A stretch of 6,111 nucleotides of DNA from Candidatus Omnitrophota bacterium (GCA_028716305.1 JAQUQA010000076.1:1-6111); one strand, 5' to 3'. Positions 1-5,319 are shown, counted from the first letter of the stretch. A program made the numbers and translations. The notes: a model not told the origin generated them from the sequence alone.

Positions 1-1026
1 GCCCTCGGTGCGAACCAGGGGATCCTGATCAAGAGCGCGCGCAGCCTGGAGCTGGCGCACCAGATTCGCATAGTAGTTTTTGATAAGACCGGCACGCTTA
101 CCGAGGGGTCGCCCAGGGTGACCGACGTGGTCGCTCTGGCCGAAGAAGACGAGTCCAGGGTATTGCAGTACGCGGCGATCGCCGAGAAGCGTTCCGAGCA
201 TCCTCTGGCCGAGGCGGTGGTTAGTTACGCGCAGGAAAAGAAAATAGAAATTCCCGAACCGGAAGTTTTTAATTCTCTTACCGGCAGAGGGGTGATTGCC
301 AGGTATAATAATGAAGTGATCCTGCTGGGCAACCGCAGGCTTTTTACCGAGAGGAATATCGATTTTTCAACCGCGGAAGGCAGGCTTAATGAATTGGAGG
401 GCCGCGGTAAGACCGTGATGATCGTCGGTTGCCAGGACAAGGTCAAAGGCCTGATCGCCGTGGCCGATACGCTTAAGCCTTTTGCGCCTGCCGCGGTAAG
501 GGCCTTAAAGAGAATGAGAAAATGGATAGTTTTGATCTCGGGAGATAACCGGGTCACTGCCGAAGCAATTGCCCGCCAGCTGAAGGTTAACACTGTCCTT
601 GCCGAGGTCCTTCCTCAGGAAAAGGCCGCCGAAATCAAAAAACTCCAGTCCAAAGGGCTTAAGGTGGCCATGGTCGGAGATGGTATTAACGACGCTCCGG
701 CGCTGGTACAGGCCGATATCGGTATTGCTATCGGGGCAGGCACTGATATAGCCGTTGAATCCGCGGAGATAGTTCTTTTAAAAGATGACCTGCGTGACGT
801 TGTTACCGCGATCGACCTTTCGCATTATGCCATGAAAAAAATAAAACAGAACCTGTTTTGGGCGTTTTTCTATAATTCCGTAGGCATACCAATAGCTGCC
901 GGCATGCTTTATCCTTTTACCGGGTTTCTTTTGAATCCGATGTTTGCCGGAGTGGCAATGGCCTTTAGTTCGGTATCCGTAGTGACAAACTCGTTGTTGA
1001 TGCGCCGCTACAGAAGGCCGTTTTGA
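1..1026 (+). CDS. copA: Cu(I)-exporting P1B-type ATPase, C-terminal part (5' end outside window)
   Basis: Membrane pump that uses ATP to move Cu(I) out of the cytoplasm. The frame is open from base 1, so this is the last 341 residues of a protein usually of 700-800; the metal-binding domain and first membrane helices lie upstream. The phosphorylation motif DKTGTLT is at residues 28-34 (Asp codon 82-84). It is followed by the nucleotide-domain SEHPL motif (His 67), the SGDN hinge, and GDGINDAPA at bases 676-702. The last two helices carry the Cu(I)-selective residues of the P1B-1 subgroup: Tyr-Asn at residues 291-292 and MxxSS at 320-324, the latter in MAFSSVSVVTNS. An internal GTG at 118 is not the true start, because the catalytic Asp lies before it. 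The next gene begins 27 bases downstream on the same strand. Family and copper specificity are firm; the exact orthologue name is less so. Confidence 0.95.
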   Translation, partial: ALGANQGILIKSARSLELAHQIRIVVFDKTGTLTEGSPRVTDVVALAEEDESRVLQYAAIAEKRSEHPLAEAVVSYAQEKKIEIPEPEVFNSLTGRGVIARYNNEVILLGNRRLFTERNIDFSTAEGRLNELEGRGKTVMIVGCQDKVKGLIAVADTLKPFAPAAVRALKRMRKWIVLISGDNRVTAEAIARQLKVNTVLAEVLPQEKAAEIKKLQSKGLKVAMVGDGINDAPALVQADIGIAIGAGTDIAVESAEIVLLKDDLRDVVTAIDLSHYAMKKIKQNLFWAFFYNSVGIPIAAGMLYPFTGFLLNPMFAGVAMAFSSVSVVTNSLLMRRYRRPF

Positions 1027-1053
1027 AATAGAAGGCGGGGGAGCCGCAGAGAA

Positions 1054-1788
1054 ATGAATTTTCCCAGGGATATTAAGCTGCAGTTTATTTTATTTTTATC
1101 CGCTTTTGCCCTCTATTGGTCTTTGCTCAATCGGGAACCGGGTGTGTTGATATTTTTTGTACTGGCAGCTGTTTTTTCGGCGCTTGTCGATTCCTTGGTT
1201 CTTTGGTTAAAAACCAAAAAGCTGGTGTTAACGCCAAGTTCCCTGATTTCCGGTCTGATTATCGGGTTTGTTTTATCAAGCGATCTGGCGGTCTGGAAGC
1301 TTTTTTTTGCGTGTCTGCTTGCCGTGCTTTCCAAGCACCTGATTAAATTTCGACAAAGACATATCTTTAACCCCGCGGCCTACGGGGTGTTCTTGCTGAC
1401 CGTTATTTTCGGCGCCACCACAGAGTGGAAAGGGGCTTATTCCTGGTATATCCTCTTGCCGGCCGGCGCTTATTTTATTTTTCGTATCCGCAAAATAGAG
1501 ATTTTCCTGGGTTACTTTATTGCCGCTTTGTTGATCTTTGCCGTCCAGGCAGTTGTCCAAAAGGCACCGCTGAGGTATATTTTCGGTTACCTGAACTATT
1601 TTTTTATGGCGGTTATGCTGATAGAACCTAAGACTACTCCGGTAAAAAAAACCGGGAAGTGGATTTTTGGTATCGGGGCGGCAGCACTGGTATTTTTACT
1701 CACTGAAGCAGGAGTGAGATTTGATGCGGAACTCTGTTGTTTGTTAGCCGCTAATCTGGCGGTTCCCATCTTAAACCGGTTTCCTTAA
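1054..1788 (+). CDS. RnfD/NqrB-like integral membrane protein, short form
   Basis: A 244-residue, very hydrophobic protein with roughly eight to ten membrane segments (about 8-24, 31-51, 63-95, 107-121, 130-144, 149-168, 178-190, 203-217, 226-240). Features recalling the RnfD/NqrB family are a PSSLISGLIIGFVLS segment (61-75), HIFNPAA (103-109) and a conserved MLIEPKTTP turn (188-196). RnfD and NqrB are membrane subunits of ion-pumping ferredoxin:NAD and NADH:quinone oxidoreductases and usually exceed 300 residues. This version is shorter, and I see no clear SGAT-type site for covalent FMN; FGATT at 119-123 sits in or next to a helix and is probably not that loop. No other rnf genes are visible. 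The start has a GGGGGAG sequence about 10 bases upstream. It lies between copA and an exported redox-like protein, so a role in electron transfer across the membrane is plausible but inferred. Confidence 0.7.
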   Translation: MNFPRDIKLQFILFLSAFALYWSLLNREPGVLIFFVLAAVFSALVDSLVLWLKTKKLVLTPSSLISGLIIGFVLSSDLAVWKLFFACLLAVLSKHLIKFRQRHIFNPAAYGVFLLTVIFGATTEWKGAYSWYILLPAGAYFIFRIRKIEIFLGYFIAALLIFAVQAVVQKAPLRYIFGYLNYFFMAVMLIEPKTTPVKKTGKWIFGIGAAALVFLLTEAGVRFDAELCCLLAANLAVPILNRFP

Positions 1789-1800
1789 GAGGAGGTAGGC

Positions 1801-2163
1801 ATGGTCAAAAACAAAATTTTCTTTACCCTGGTAATTTTAATATTTTCTTTCGGGGTTGCTTATGCCCACCCGCCCAGCGACATAACCATCAGCTTTGATC
1901 CTTCCGCGCGGACCTTAACCGCGGTGATTGCGCATTATGTAAGTAATCCCAAAACCCACTATATCAGGAAAGTCGACATTGCCATAAACGGTAAAGAGAT
2001 CATCGAGCATTTGATCTCACGCCAGGATAACAATGCCGGGCAGACAGTAGTTTATCTCATACCGGACGTCAACGAAAACGATTCTCTTTCCGTAGAGGCT
2101 TACTGCAGTATCAGCGGAAAACTGCAAAAAGAGATCAAAGTCAGCGGCCTGCCTAAGTCGTAA
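1801..2163 (+). CDS. Secreted desulfoferrodoxin/superoxide-reductase-like protein lacking one His ligand
   Basis: A 120-residue protein with a signal peptide: basic start (MVKNK), hydrophobic core 6-20, and a probable signal peptidase I site AYA|H after residue 22. The mature chain of about 98 residues would begin with His 23. The rest resembles the iron-binding domain of desulfoferrodoxin (superoxide reductase): His 23, His 45 (AHYVSNP), His 53 in THYI, and Cys 102 in EAYCSISG. In the classical site the C-terminal ligands are C-x-x-H; here the sequence is C-S-I-S, so the last His is Ser 105. It may therefore be a fold relative with altered metal chemistry, or a SoxZ-like immunoglobulin-fold protein. 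The ribosome binding site is excellent (GAGGAGG at 1789-1795, 5-base gap). It starts 12 bases after the RnfD-like gene, which suggests co-expression and possibly a shared redox function. Family assignment is from remembered motifs, not a search. Confidence 0.6.
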   Translation: MVKNKIFFTLVILIFSFGVAYAHPPSDITISFDPSARTLTAVIAHYVSNPKTHYIRKVDIAINGKEIIEHLISRQDNNAGQTVVYLIPDVNENDSLSVEAYCSISGKLQKEIKVSGLPKS

Positions 2164-2196
2164 ACCCGGGTGACTTAAGAAAAGAAAAAATTTATC

Positions 2197-2224
2197 TTGA
2201 CAAATGATACTATTATGGTATCAT
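2197..2224 (+). promoter_or_regulatory. Sigma70-type promoter of the rrf2-hcp operon
   Basis: A -35 box TTGACA (2197-2202, perfect consensus) and a -10 box TATCAT (2219-2224, five of six) are separated by 16 bases. The stretch before them is A-rich. Transcription would start near 2230-2232, only about 14 bases before an ATG at 2245, so the 5' leader would be nearly as short as the ribosome binding site. It is the only convincing promoter I see in the window and points into the rrf2-hcp gene run. Confidence 0.8.
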
Positions 2225-2226
2225 TT
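2202..2226. promoter_or_regulatory. 25-bp palindromic operator overlapping the promoter (probable Rrf2-family site)
   Basis: The arms AAATGATAC (2202-2210) and GTATCATTT (2218-2226) are exact reverse complements. Within the 7-base centre two more pairs match, giving 11 of 12 symmetric positions around base 2214. The palindrome fills the space between the -35 and -10 boxes and covers the -10, so a bound dimer would block RNA polymerase. Rrf2-family regulators such as NsrR and IscR bind dyads of about this length, and an Rrf2 gene lies 145 bases downstream, so autoregulation and control of hcp are likely. Which protein binds here is inferred. Confidence 0.75.
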
Positions 2227-2231
2227 ACACG

Positions 2232-2239
2232 AAAGGAGG
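2232..2239 (+). promoter_or_regulatory. Strong ribosome binding site for the 27-codon ORF
   Basis: AAAGGAGG lies 5 bases before the ATG at 2245 and immediately after the predicted transcription start. It is one of the strongest such sites in the window and is the main reason to believe that the short ORF is translated. It is too far (over 130 bases) from the rrf2 start to serve that gene. Confidence 0.7.
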
Positions 2240-2244
2240 CACAG

Positions 2245-2328
2245 ATGAACGTTACCATCAGGTATATGCTGCGTCCGGTTGCCCATTGTAAAGAGGGGTG
2301 TAGTATCCGGTCCTGGGCAAGACGTTAA
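2245..2328 (+). CDS. Unrecognised 27-aa basic, Cys-containing small protein or leader peptide
   Basis: Short ORF starting ATG after a near-consensus ribosome binding site and ending TAA at 2326-2328. The peptide begins MNVTIRYMLRP and has an HCKEGC segment (His 14, Cys 15, Cys 19), a Trp at 24 and an Arg-Arg end. It holds six Lys/Arg against one acidic residue. It has no obvious membrane segment or signal peptide. It is the first ORF on the transcript inferred from the promoter at 2197, and it precedes the Rrf2 regulator by 42 bases in the same frame, separated by two stops (2326 and 2350). Its role is unknown. It could be a leader peptide coupling translation to downstream expression, a small metal- or thiol-reactive protein, or a decayed gene start. 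I do not recognise a family. Confidence 0.5.
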   Translation: MNVTIRYMLRPVAHCKEGCSIRSWARR

Positions 2329-2335
2329 ACTGCCC
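2279..2335 (+). promoter_or_regulatory. Two competing hairpins in the leader region
   Basis: TTGCCCA (2279-2285) is an exact complement of TGGGCAA (2314-2320) and could form a 7-bp stem inside the short ORF. GGGCA (2315-2319) is also complementary to TGCCC (2331-2335), a 5-bp stem whose loop holds the ORF stop codon. The two stems share bases and cannot form together, which is the layout of attenuation-type leaders. No T-run follows the second stem, so it is not a classical terminator. These short complementarities could be chance. Confidence 0.25.
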
Positions 2336-2370
2336 GATCCATGTCTTCTTAATTTAGGAAAGAGGGAAGG

Positions 2371-2817
2371 ATGAAGCTGATCACCAGAAATACCGATTAT
2401 GCCTTAAGGGCGATATGTTTTGTGGTTAATCAGGAGGGAAGGGTAGTTACCGCAGGAGAACTGGTCAAAAAATTAAGGATACCCCGGCCATTTTTAAGAA
2501 AGATACTGCAGTCTTTGAACAGGGAGGGTATCCTGGTATCGACCAAGGGCAGCGGCGGGGGTTTTTATCTCGCTAAGCCGGCGAAGGAGATTGACCTGTT
2601 GGAGCTGATCGGGATCTTTCAGGGGCATTTAACCCTGAACGAGTGCCTGTTTAAAAAGCTGGCCTGCCCCAACGTAAAAACCTGCAAATTGAAGAAGAGG
2701 ATCGACAAAATAGAAACCATGGTTTTGCGCGAGCTTGCGAAGATAAACGTGGCTTCGCTTTTGTCTGAGGAGCGGCTTAATGTCAAAAAGAAAGATCATC
2801 AAGATCGATCAGGATAA
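2371..2817 (+). CDS. Rrf2-family transcriptional regulator with three-Cys Fe-S motif
   Basis: A 148-residue cytoplasmic DNA-binding regulator of the NsrR/IscR/RsrR group. The N-terminus MKLITRNTDYALRA is typical of the family. A winged helix-turn-helix follows, with recognition helix around RPFLRKILQSL (39-49) and wing KGSGGGF (59-65). Cys 92, Cys 99 and Cys 105 lie where family members bind a [2Fe-2S] or [4Fe-4S] cluster; the spacing is C-x6-C-x5-C, one residue longer in the first gap than the C-x5-C-x5-C I recall for IscR and NsrR. Its place upstream of hcp, a frequent NsrR target, suggests sensing of NO or redox state, and the palindrome at 2202-2226 is the likely binding site. A weak GA-rich site (AGGAAAGAGGG, 2356-2366) precedes the ATG. 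The last 38 bases overlap the next gene, giving an unconserved-looking tail. Iron-sulfur binding and the signal are inferred. Confidence 0.88.
   Translation: MKLITRNTDYALRAICFVVNQEGRVVTAGELVKKLRIPRPFLRKILQSLNREGILVSTKGSGGGFYLAKPAKEIDLLELIGIFQGHLTLNECLFKKLACPNVKTCKLKKRIDKIETMVLRELAKINVASLLSEERLNVKKKDHQDRSG
2767..2772 (+). promoter_or_regulatory. Ribosome binding site of the ferredoxin-like gene, inside rrf2
   Basis: GAGGAG lies 7 bases before the ATG at 2780, within the rrf2 coding region. It supports a start at 2780 and hence the 38-base overlap between the two genes, suggesting coupled translation. Confidence 0.6.
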
Positions 2818-3622
2818 ATGCAACGGATGCGGCCTGTGCCTGCCCAATTGCCCGGAAGGGGCGATTCGGATTATTGCCGGCAAGGCCCGGCTGATCAGTG
2901 ACCTGTTTTGCGACGGTTTGGGCGCCTGTTTGGGTAAGTGCCCGCAGGGGGCGATTCAGATAGAAGAGAGGCAGGCCGGGGAATATGATGAATATAAGGT
3001 AATGGAGAATATCCTGCCACAGGGGCCTGAAGTAATCATGGCCCATCTGGAACACCTGAAGAACCACCGGGAATTGGGATATTTGGCCCAGGCAGAGGCC
3101 TTTCTCAAGGAGAAAAAGATCAGCCTGCCGTCCGGGAAAAACCGAAATGCTTCCGGATGCCCCTCTGGGGGGTGCCCCGGTTCCCGGGCGGTTGATCTTA
3201 GGGAGCCCGCAGCCCAGGATGCGGAAAAAGAAGCTGTCTTTGTGCCGGCAGCCTCTCGGCTCAGGCAATGGCCGGTTCAGTTAATGTTGGTGCCGGCAGG
3301 GGCCCCTTACCTTAATAATGCGGATCTTTTGATCTGCGCCGATTGCGTGGCTTTTGCCTACGCAGACCTGCATCGCGGCCTGCTAAAGGATAAGATCGTT
3401 CTCGTGGGCTGCCCAAAACTGGATGACCTTGAATATTACCGGGAAAAATTAACGCAGATCTTCAAAAACAATAAGATAAACTCTTTGACCTGCGCCCATA
3501 TGGAGGTGCCCTGTTGTTTTGGCCTGATAGGGCTGATTAAAGATGCGCTGCATGGTTCCGGTAAAGAGGTTCCTTTTAAAGAAGTAGTGATCAGCTTAAA
3601 GGGGGAAAGACGCGATGTTTAG
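2780..3622 (+). CDS. Two-[4Fe-4S] ferredoxin-like protein with Cys-rich C-terminal domain (FrdX-like)
   Basis: A 280-residue cytoplasmic protein with no signal peptide or membrane segment. Residues 14-24 hold C-x2-C-x2-C-x3-CP and residues 44-54 hold C-x5-C-x3-CP (CDGLGACLGKCP). The first site is a complete [4Fe-4S] motif; the second lacks the middle Cys (Leu 47 in its place), so that cluster is either incomplete or uses another ligand. A hinge with GCPSGGCPGS (126-135) leads to a second domain of about 115 residues with Cys 186, 189, 211 (GCPKLDD), 238 and a Cys-Cys pair at 245-246 (MEVPCC). From memory this architecture is a recurrent family in anaerobes. Comparative work on nitrosative-stress regulons describes a ferredoxin gene, frdX, linked to hcp; identity with frdX is probable, not proven. 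Likely role: electron carrier or donor for Hcp. It overlaps rrf2 by 38 bases and the next gene by 8. Confidence 0.88.
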   Translation: MSKRKIIKIDQDKCNGCGLCLPNCPEGAIRIIAGKARLISDLFCDGLGACLGKCPQGAIQIEERQAGEYDEYKVMENILPQGPEVIMAHLEHLKNHRELGYLAQAEAFLKEKKISLPSGKNRNASGCPSGGCPGSRAVDLREPAAQDAEKEAVFVPAASRLRQWPVQLMLVPAGAPYLNNADLLICADCVAFAYADLHRGLLKDKIVLVGCPKLDDLEYYREKLTQIFKNNKINSLTCAHMEVPCCFGLIGLIKDALHGSGKEVPFKEVVISLKGERRDV

Positions 3623-3830
3623 ACAGTGTCCCGGGCAGGATCCCCGGAATTTGAAGGTCGAAACAATCGTTTGTTCGTTTTGCGGCTACGCGGTAGAATT
3701 TTTTTCCGATGAAATAAAGACCATTTGTCCGGCGTGCCGTAAAAAGGTTTTTCGCAAGAAAATGCCTTCCTGTGTGGATTGGTGCAGGCATGCCGCGGAT
3801 TGTATCGGACGGGAAAAGTTAACCTTTTAA
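3615..3830 (+). CDS. Small Cys-rich zinc-ribbon protein
   Basis: A 71-residue soluble protein with eight cysteines: Cys 5 in a CPGQD start, CSFCG (20-24), CPAC (38-41), then Cys 53, 57 and 63 in a C-x3-C-x5-C tail (CVDWCRHAADC). The two CxxC knuckles 15 residues apart form a probable zinc ribbon, and the C-terminal triplet with Cys 5 could bind a second metal or Fe-S cluster. I recall similar CPGQD small proteins in anaerobes, sometimes labelled phosphohydrolase because the motif is linked to HD domains elsewhere; there is no HD domain here. The ATG overlaps the last 8 bases of the ferredoxin-like gene, with GGGGGAAAG upstream, and hcp follows 18 bases later. The tight packing suggests a role linked to Hcp, for example cluster delivery, RNA or protein binding, or complex assembly. 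Function is unknown. Confidence 0.8.
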   Translation: MFRQCPGQDPRNLKVETIVCSFCGYAVEFFSDEIKTICPACRKKVFRKKMPSCVDWCRHAADCIGREKLTF

Positions 3831-3834
3831 AAAC

Positions 3835-3840
3835 AGGAGG
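3835..3840 (+). promoter_or_regulatory. Ribosome binding site of hcp
   Basis: AGGAGG, a perfect core, lies 8 bases before the hcp ATG at 3849. It fixes the start just ahead of the first cluster cysteine (Cys 3), as expected for this family. Confidence 0.85.
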
Positions 3841-3848
3841 AGTCAAAA

Positions 3849-5147
3849 ATGTTTTGCTATCAATGTGAACAGACGGCAGGCGGTAAAGGATGTACCCAGG
3901 TCGGGGTCTGCGGAAAAGACGCAGACATCCAGAGCCTGCAGGATACGCTGATTTTCGGTCTAAAGGGGATAGCGGCTTACGCCTATCATGCCCGGGAGCT
4001 TGGCTATAAGGACGAGGAGGTAGACGGCTTTATGCACGACGCGTTGTTCAAGACATTGACCAATGTCAATTTCGACCTGAATGACCACCTGGGGTCAGTG
4101 TTGGAGTGCGGGCGGATCAACCTTAAGGTAATGGAGCTTTTGGATCAGGCGCATACCGCTAAATTCGGGAACCCCCAGCCTACCCCGGTTGATACCGGCA
4201 CCCGCGGCGGTCCCGGGATATTGGTTACCGGCCATGACCTGTTGGACCTTTACGAACTTTTAAAACAGAGCGAAGGCAAAGGCATAAATATCTACACCCA
4301 CGGGGAGATGTTGCCGGCGCATGCTTATCCGGAGTTAAAGAAATTCAATCATCTGGCCGGTAACTATGGCGGGGCCTGGCAGGAGCAGAAAATAGAGTTT
4401 AATCAGTTCAGCGGGGCGATTTTGGTCACAACCAATTGCGTGCAGGTGCCCCCGCCGAATACGTATCTGAACAGGTTATTTACCACCGGGGTGGTCAGCG
4501 TCGCAGGAGCGACGCATCTGGAGCGCGGTGATTTCTCCATGCTTATTGAAAAGGCGCTCTCCCTGCCTGCCCTGCCCGAGGCCAAGGGAAAGAAAATAAC
4601 TACCGGATTCCACCATACCGCGATATTGGGTTTGGCGGATAAGATCGTCGCCGCCGTCAAGCAGGGAAAGATCAGGCGTTTCTTTTTAATCGGAGGGTGC
4701 GACGGGGCCAAGCCGGGAAGGAATTATTATACCGAGCTTGCCGAAAAAGTGCCCCAGGATTGCGTAATCCTGACATTGGCCTGCGGTAAATACCGTTTCA
4801 ATAAGCTTGATTTCGGGGAGATCGACGGAATACCGCGCCTGATTGATATCGGACAGTGCAACAACGCCTATTCGGCGATCCAGGTTGCCCTGGCCCTGGC
4901 AAAGGTGTTTAACTGCAGCGTCAATGAGCTGCCGCTGTCGATAATCCTTTCCTGGTTTGAACAGAAAGCGGTAGCCATATTATTGACCTTGCTTTATCTG
5001 GGGGTTAAGGGTATGCGCATAGGGCCCACGCCGCCGGCATTCCTTTCGCCGAAGGTCTTTAGTGTGTTGCAGGAAAAATTTGACTTGAGGCTGATCCAGA
5101 CCCCTCAGAAGGATTTAGAGGAGATTCTCGGCGTAAACCGCGCGTAG
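3849..5147 (+). CDS. hcp: Hybrid cluster protein (prismane), class III short form
   Basis: Cytoplasmic Fe-S enzyme that in characterised bacteria reduces NO to N2O, reduces hydroxylamine in vitro, and takes part in protein S-nitrosylation. The N-terminal cluster cysteines are Cys 3, 6, 15 and 21 (C-x2-C-x8-C-x5-C). All hybrid-cluster ligands are visible: His 129 (GHD), Glu 153 (GEMLPAH), Cys 197 (TTNC), Cys 284 (GGCDGAKPGR, the persulfide position), Cys 312 (ACGKYRF), Cys 337 (GQCNN) and Glu 371 (SWFEQKA). Spacings agree with those known from the Desulfovibrio enzyme for most pairs (24, 44, 28 and 25 residues). The length of 432 against about 550 shows loss of the helical insert between the first cluster and GHD, which defines class III, known mainly from archaea and thermophilic or anaerobic bacteria. 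It is co-directional with rrf2, the ferredoxin-like gene and a flavoprotein. The chain looks intact and active. Confidence 0.97.
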   Translation: MFCYQCEQTAGGKGCTQVGVCGKDADIQSLQDTLIFGLKGIAAYAYHARELGYKDEEVDGFMHDALFKTLTNVNFDLNDHLGSVLECGRINLKVMELLDQAHTAKFGNPQPTPVDTGTRGGPGILVTGHDLLDLYELLKQSEGKGINIYTHGEMLPAHAYPELKKFNHLAGNYGGAWQEQKIEFNQFSGAILVTTNCVQVPPPNTYLNRLFTTGVVSVAGATHLERGDFSMLIEKALSLPALPEAKGKKITTGFHHTAILGLADKIVAAVKQGKIRRFFLIGGCDGAKPGRNYYTELAEKVPQDCVILTLACGKYRFNKLDFGEIDGIPRLIDIGQCNNAYSAIQVALALAKVFNCSVNELPLSIILSWFEQKAVAILLTLLYLGVKGMRIGPTPPAFLSPKVFSVLQEKFDLRLIQTPQKDLEEILGVNRA

Positions 5148-5319
5148 AAAAAAGTCAACCAAAAGCAGATATTTGATATTGCATTAAAGGGCGCCGTGTA
5201 TCATAATAACCTGGTGGTTACACCCGTTATTTATACCGGGGATGACAGGGATAGCTGTAAACGGATAATTATCGAAAGGGCCTGCGGAAGATAAAGGCGC
5301 ACGATCAAAGAGGCGGGTT
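5148..5319 (+). other. 172-base gap with a stop-free stretch of doubtful coding status
   Basis: No recognised gene or convincing terminator. The hcp frame stays open after its TAG for 48 more codons to a TAA at 5292-5294. The end of that reading looks protein-like (VTPVIYTGDDRD, then a short Cys-containing tail). The only in-frame ATG/GTG starts are GTG at 5196 and 5214; the first has a weak AAAGGG upstream and would give 32 residues. A small hairpin TAACC-TGGT-GGTTA sits in the middle (about 5207-5220). It could be a decayed gene fragment, a tiny gene or plain spacer. It is the largest gap in the rrf2-to-flavoprotein run apart from the leader. Confidence 0.3.

Noticed and set aside
118..120. 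GTG at 118 as the start of a separate 302-residue protein
   Set aside because: The same frame is open to base 1 and encodes the essential DKTGTLT motif upstream.
225..593. Minus-strand ORF opposite the copper ATPase
   Set aside because: It lies wholly within a strongly conserved ATPase region and its translation shows no protein-like motif; likewise the other minus-strand and overlapping frames within 1054-1788, 2783-3268, 3591-3846, 4403-4711, 5184-5574 and 5590-5802.
2155..2176. AAGTC/GACTT inverted repeat around the stop of the exported protein gene, considered as a terminator
   Set aside because: The stem is only 5 bp with a 12-base loop, and the following bases are A-rich with no T-run on the + strand.
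3150..3195. GC-rich inverted repeats in the ferredoxin-like gene, considered as a regulatory hairpin
   Set aside because: They follow from codons for the conserved GCPSGGCPGS segment and lie mid-gene.
5173..5207. Internal promoter (TTGATA ... CATAAT) and an FNR/HcpR-type box (TTGAT ... ATTAA) after hcp
   Set aside because: Spacing of 20-23 bases between boxes is too long, and the second half of the FNR-type box does not match ATCAA.
5145..5294. Programmed readthrough or amber recoding of the hcp TAG to give an extended Hcp
   Set aside because: Hcp already ends where its family ends, TAG also closes the ferredoxin-like gene at 3620-3622, and no suppression signal is visible.
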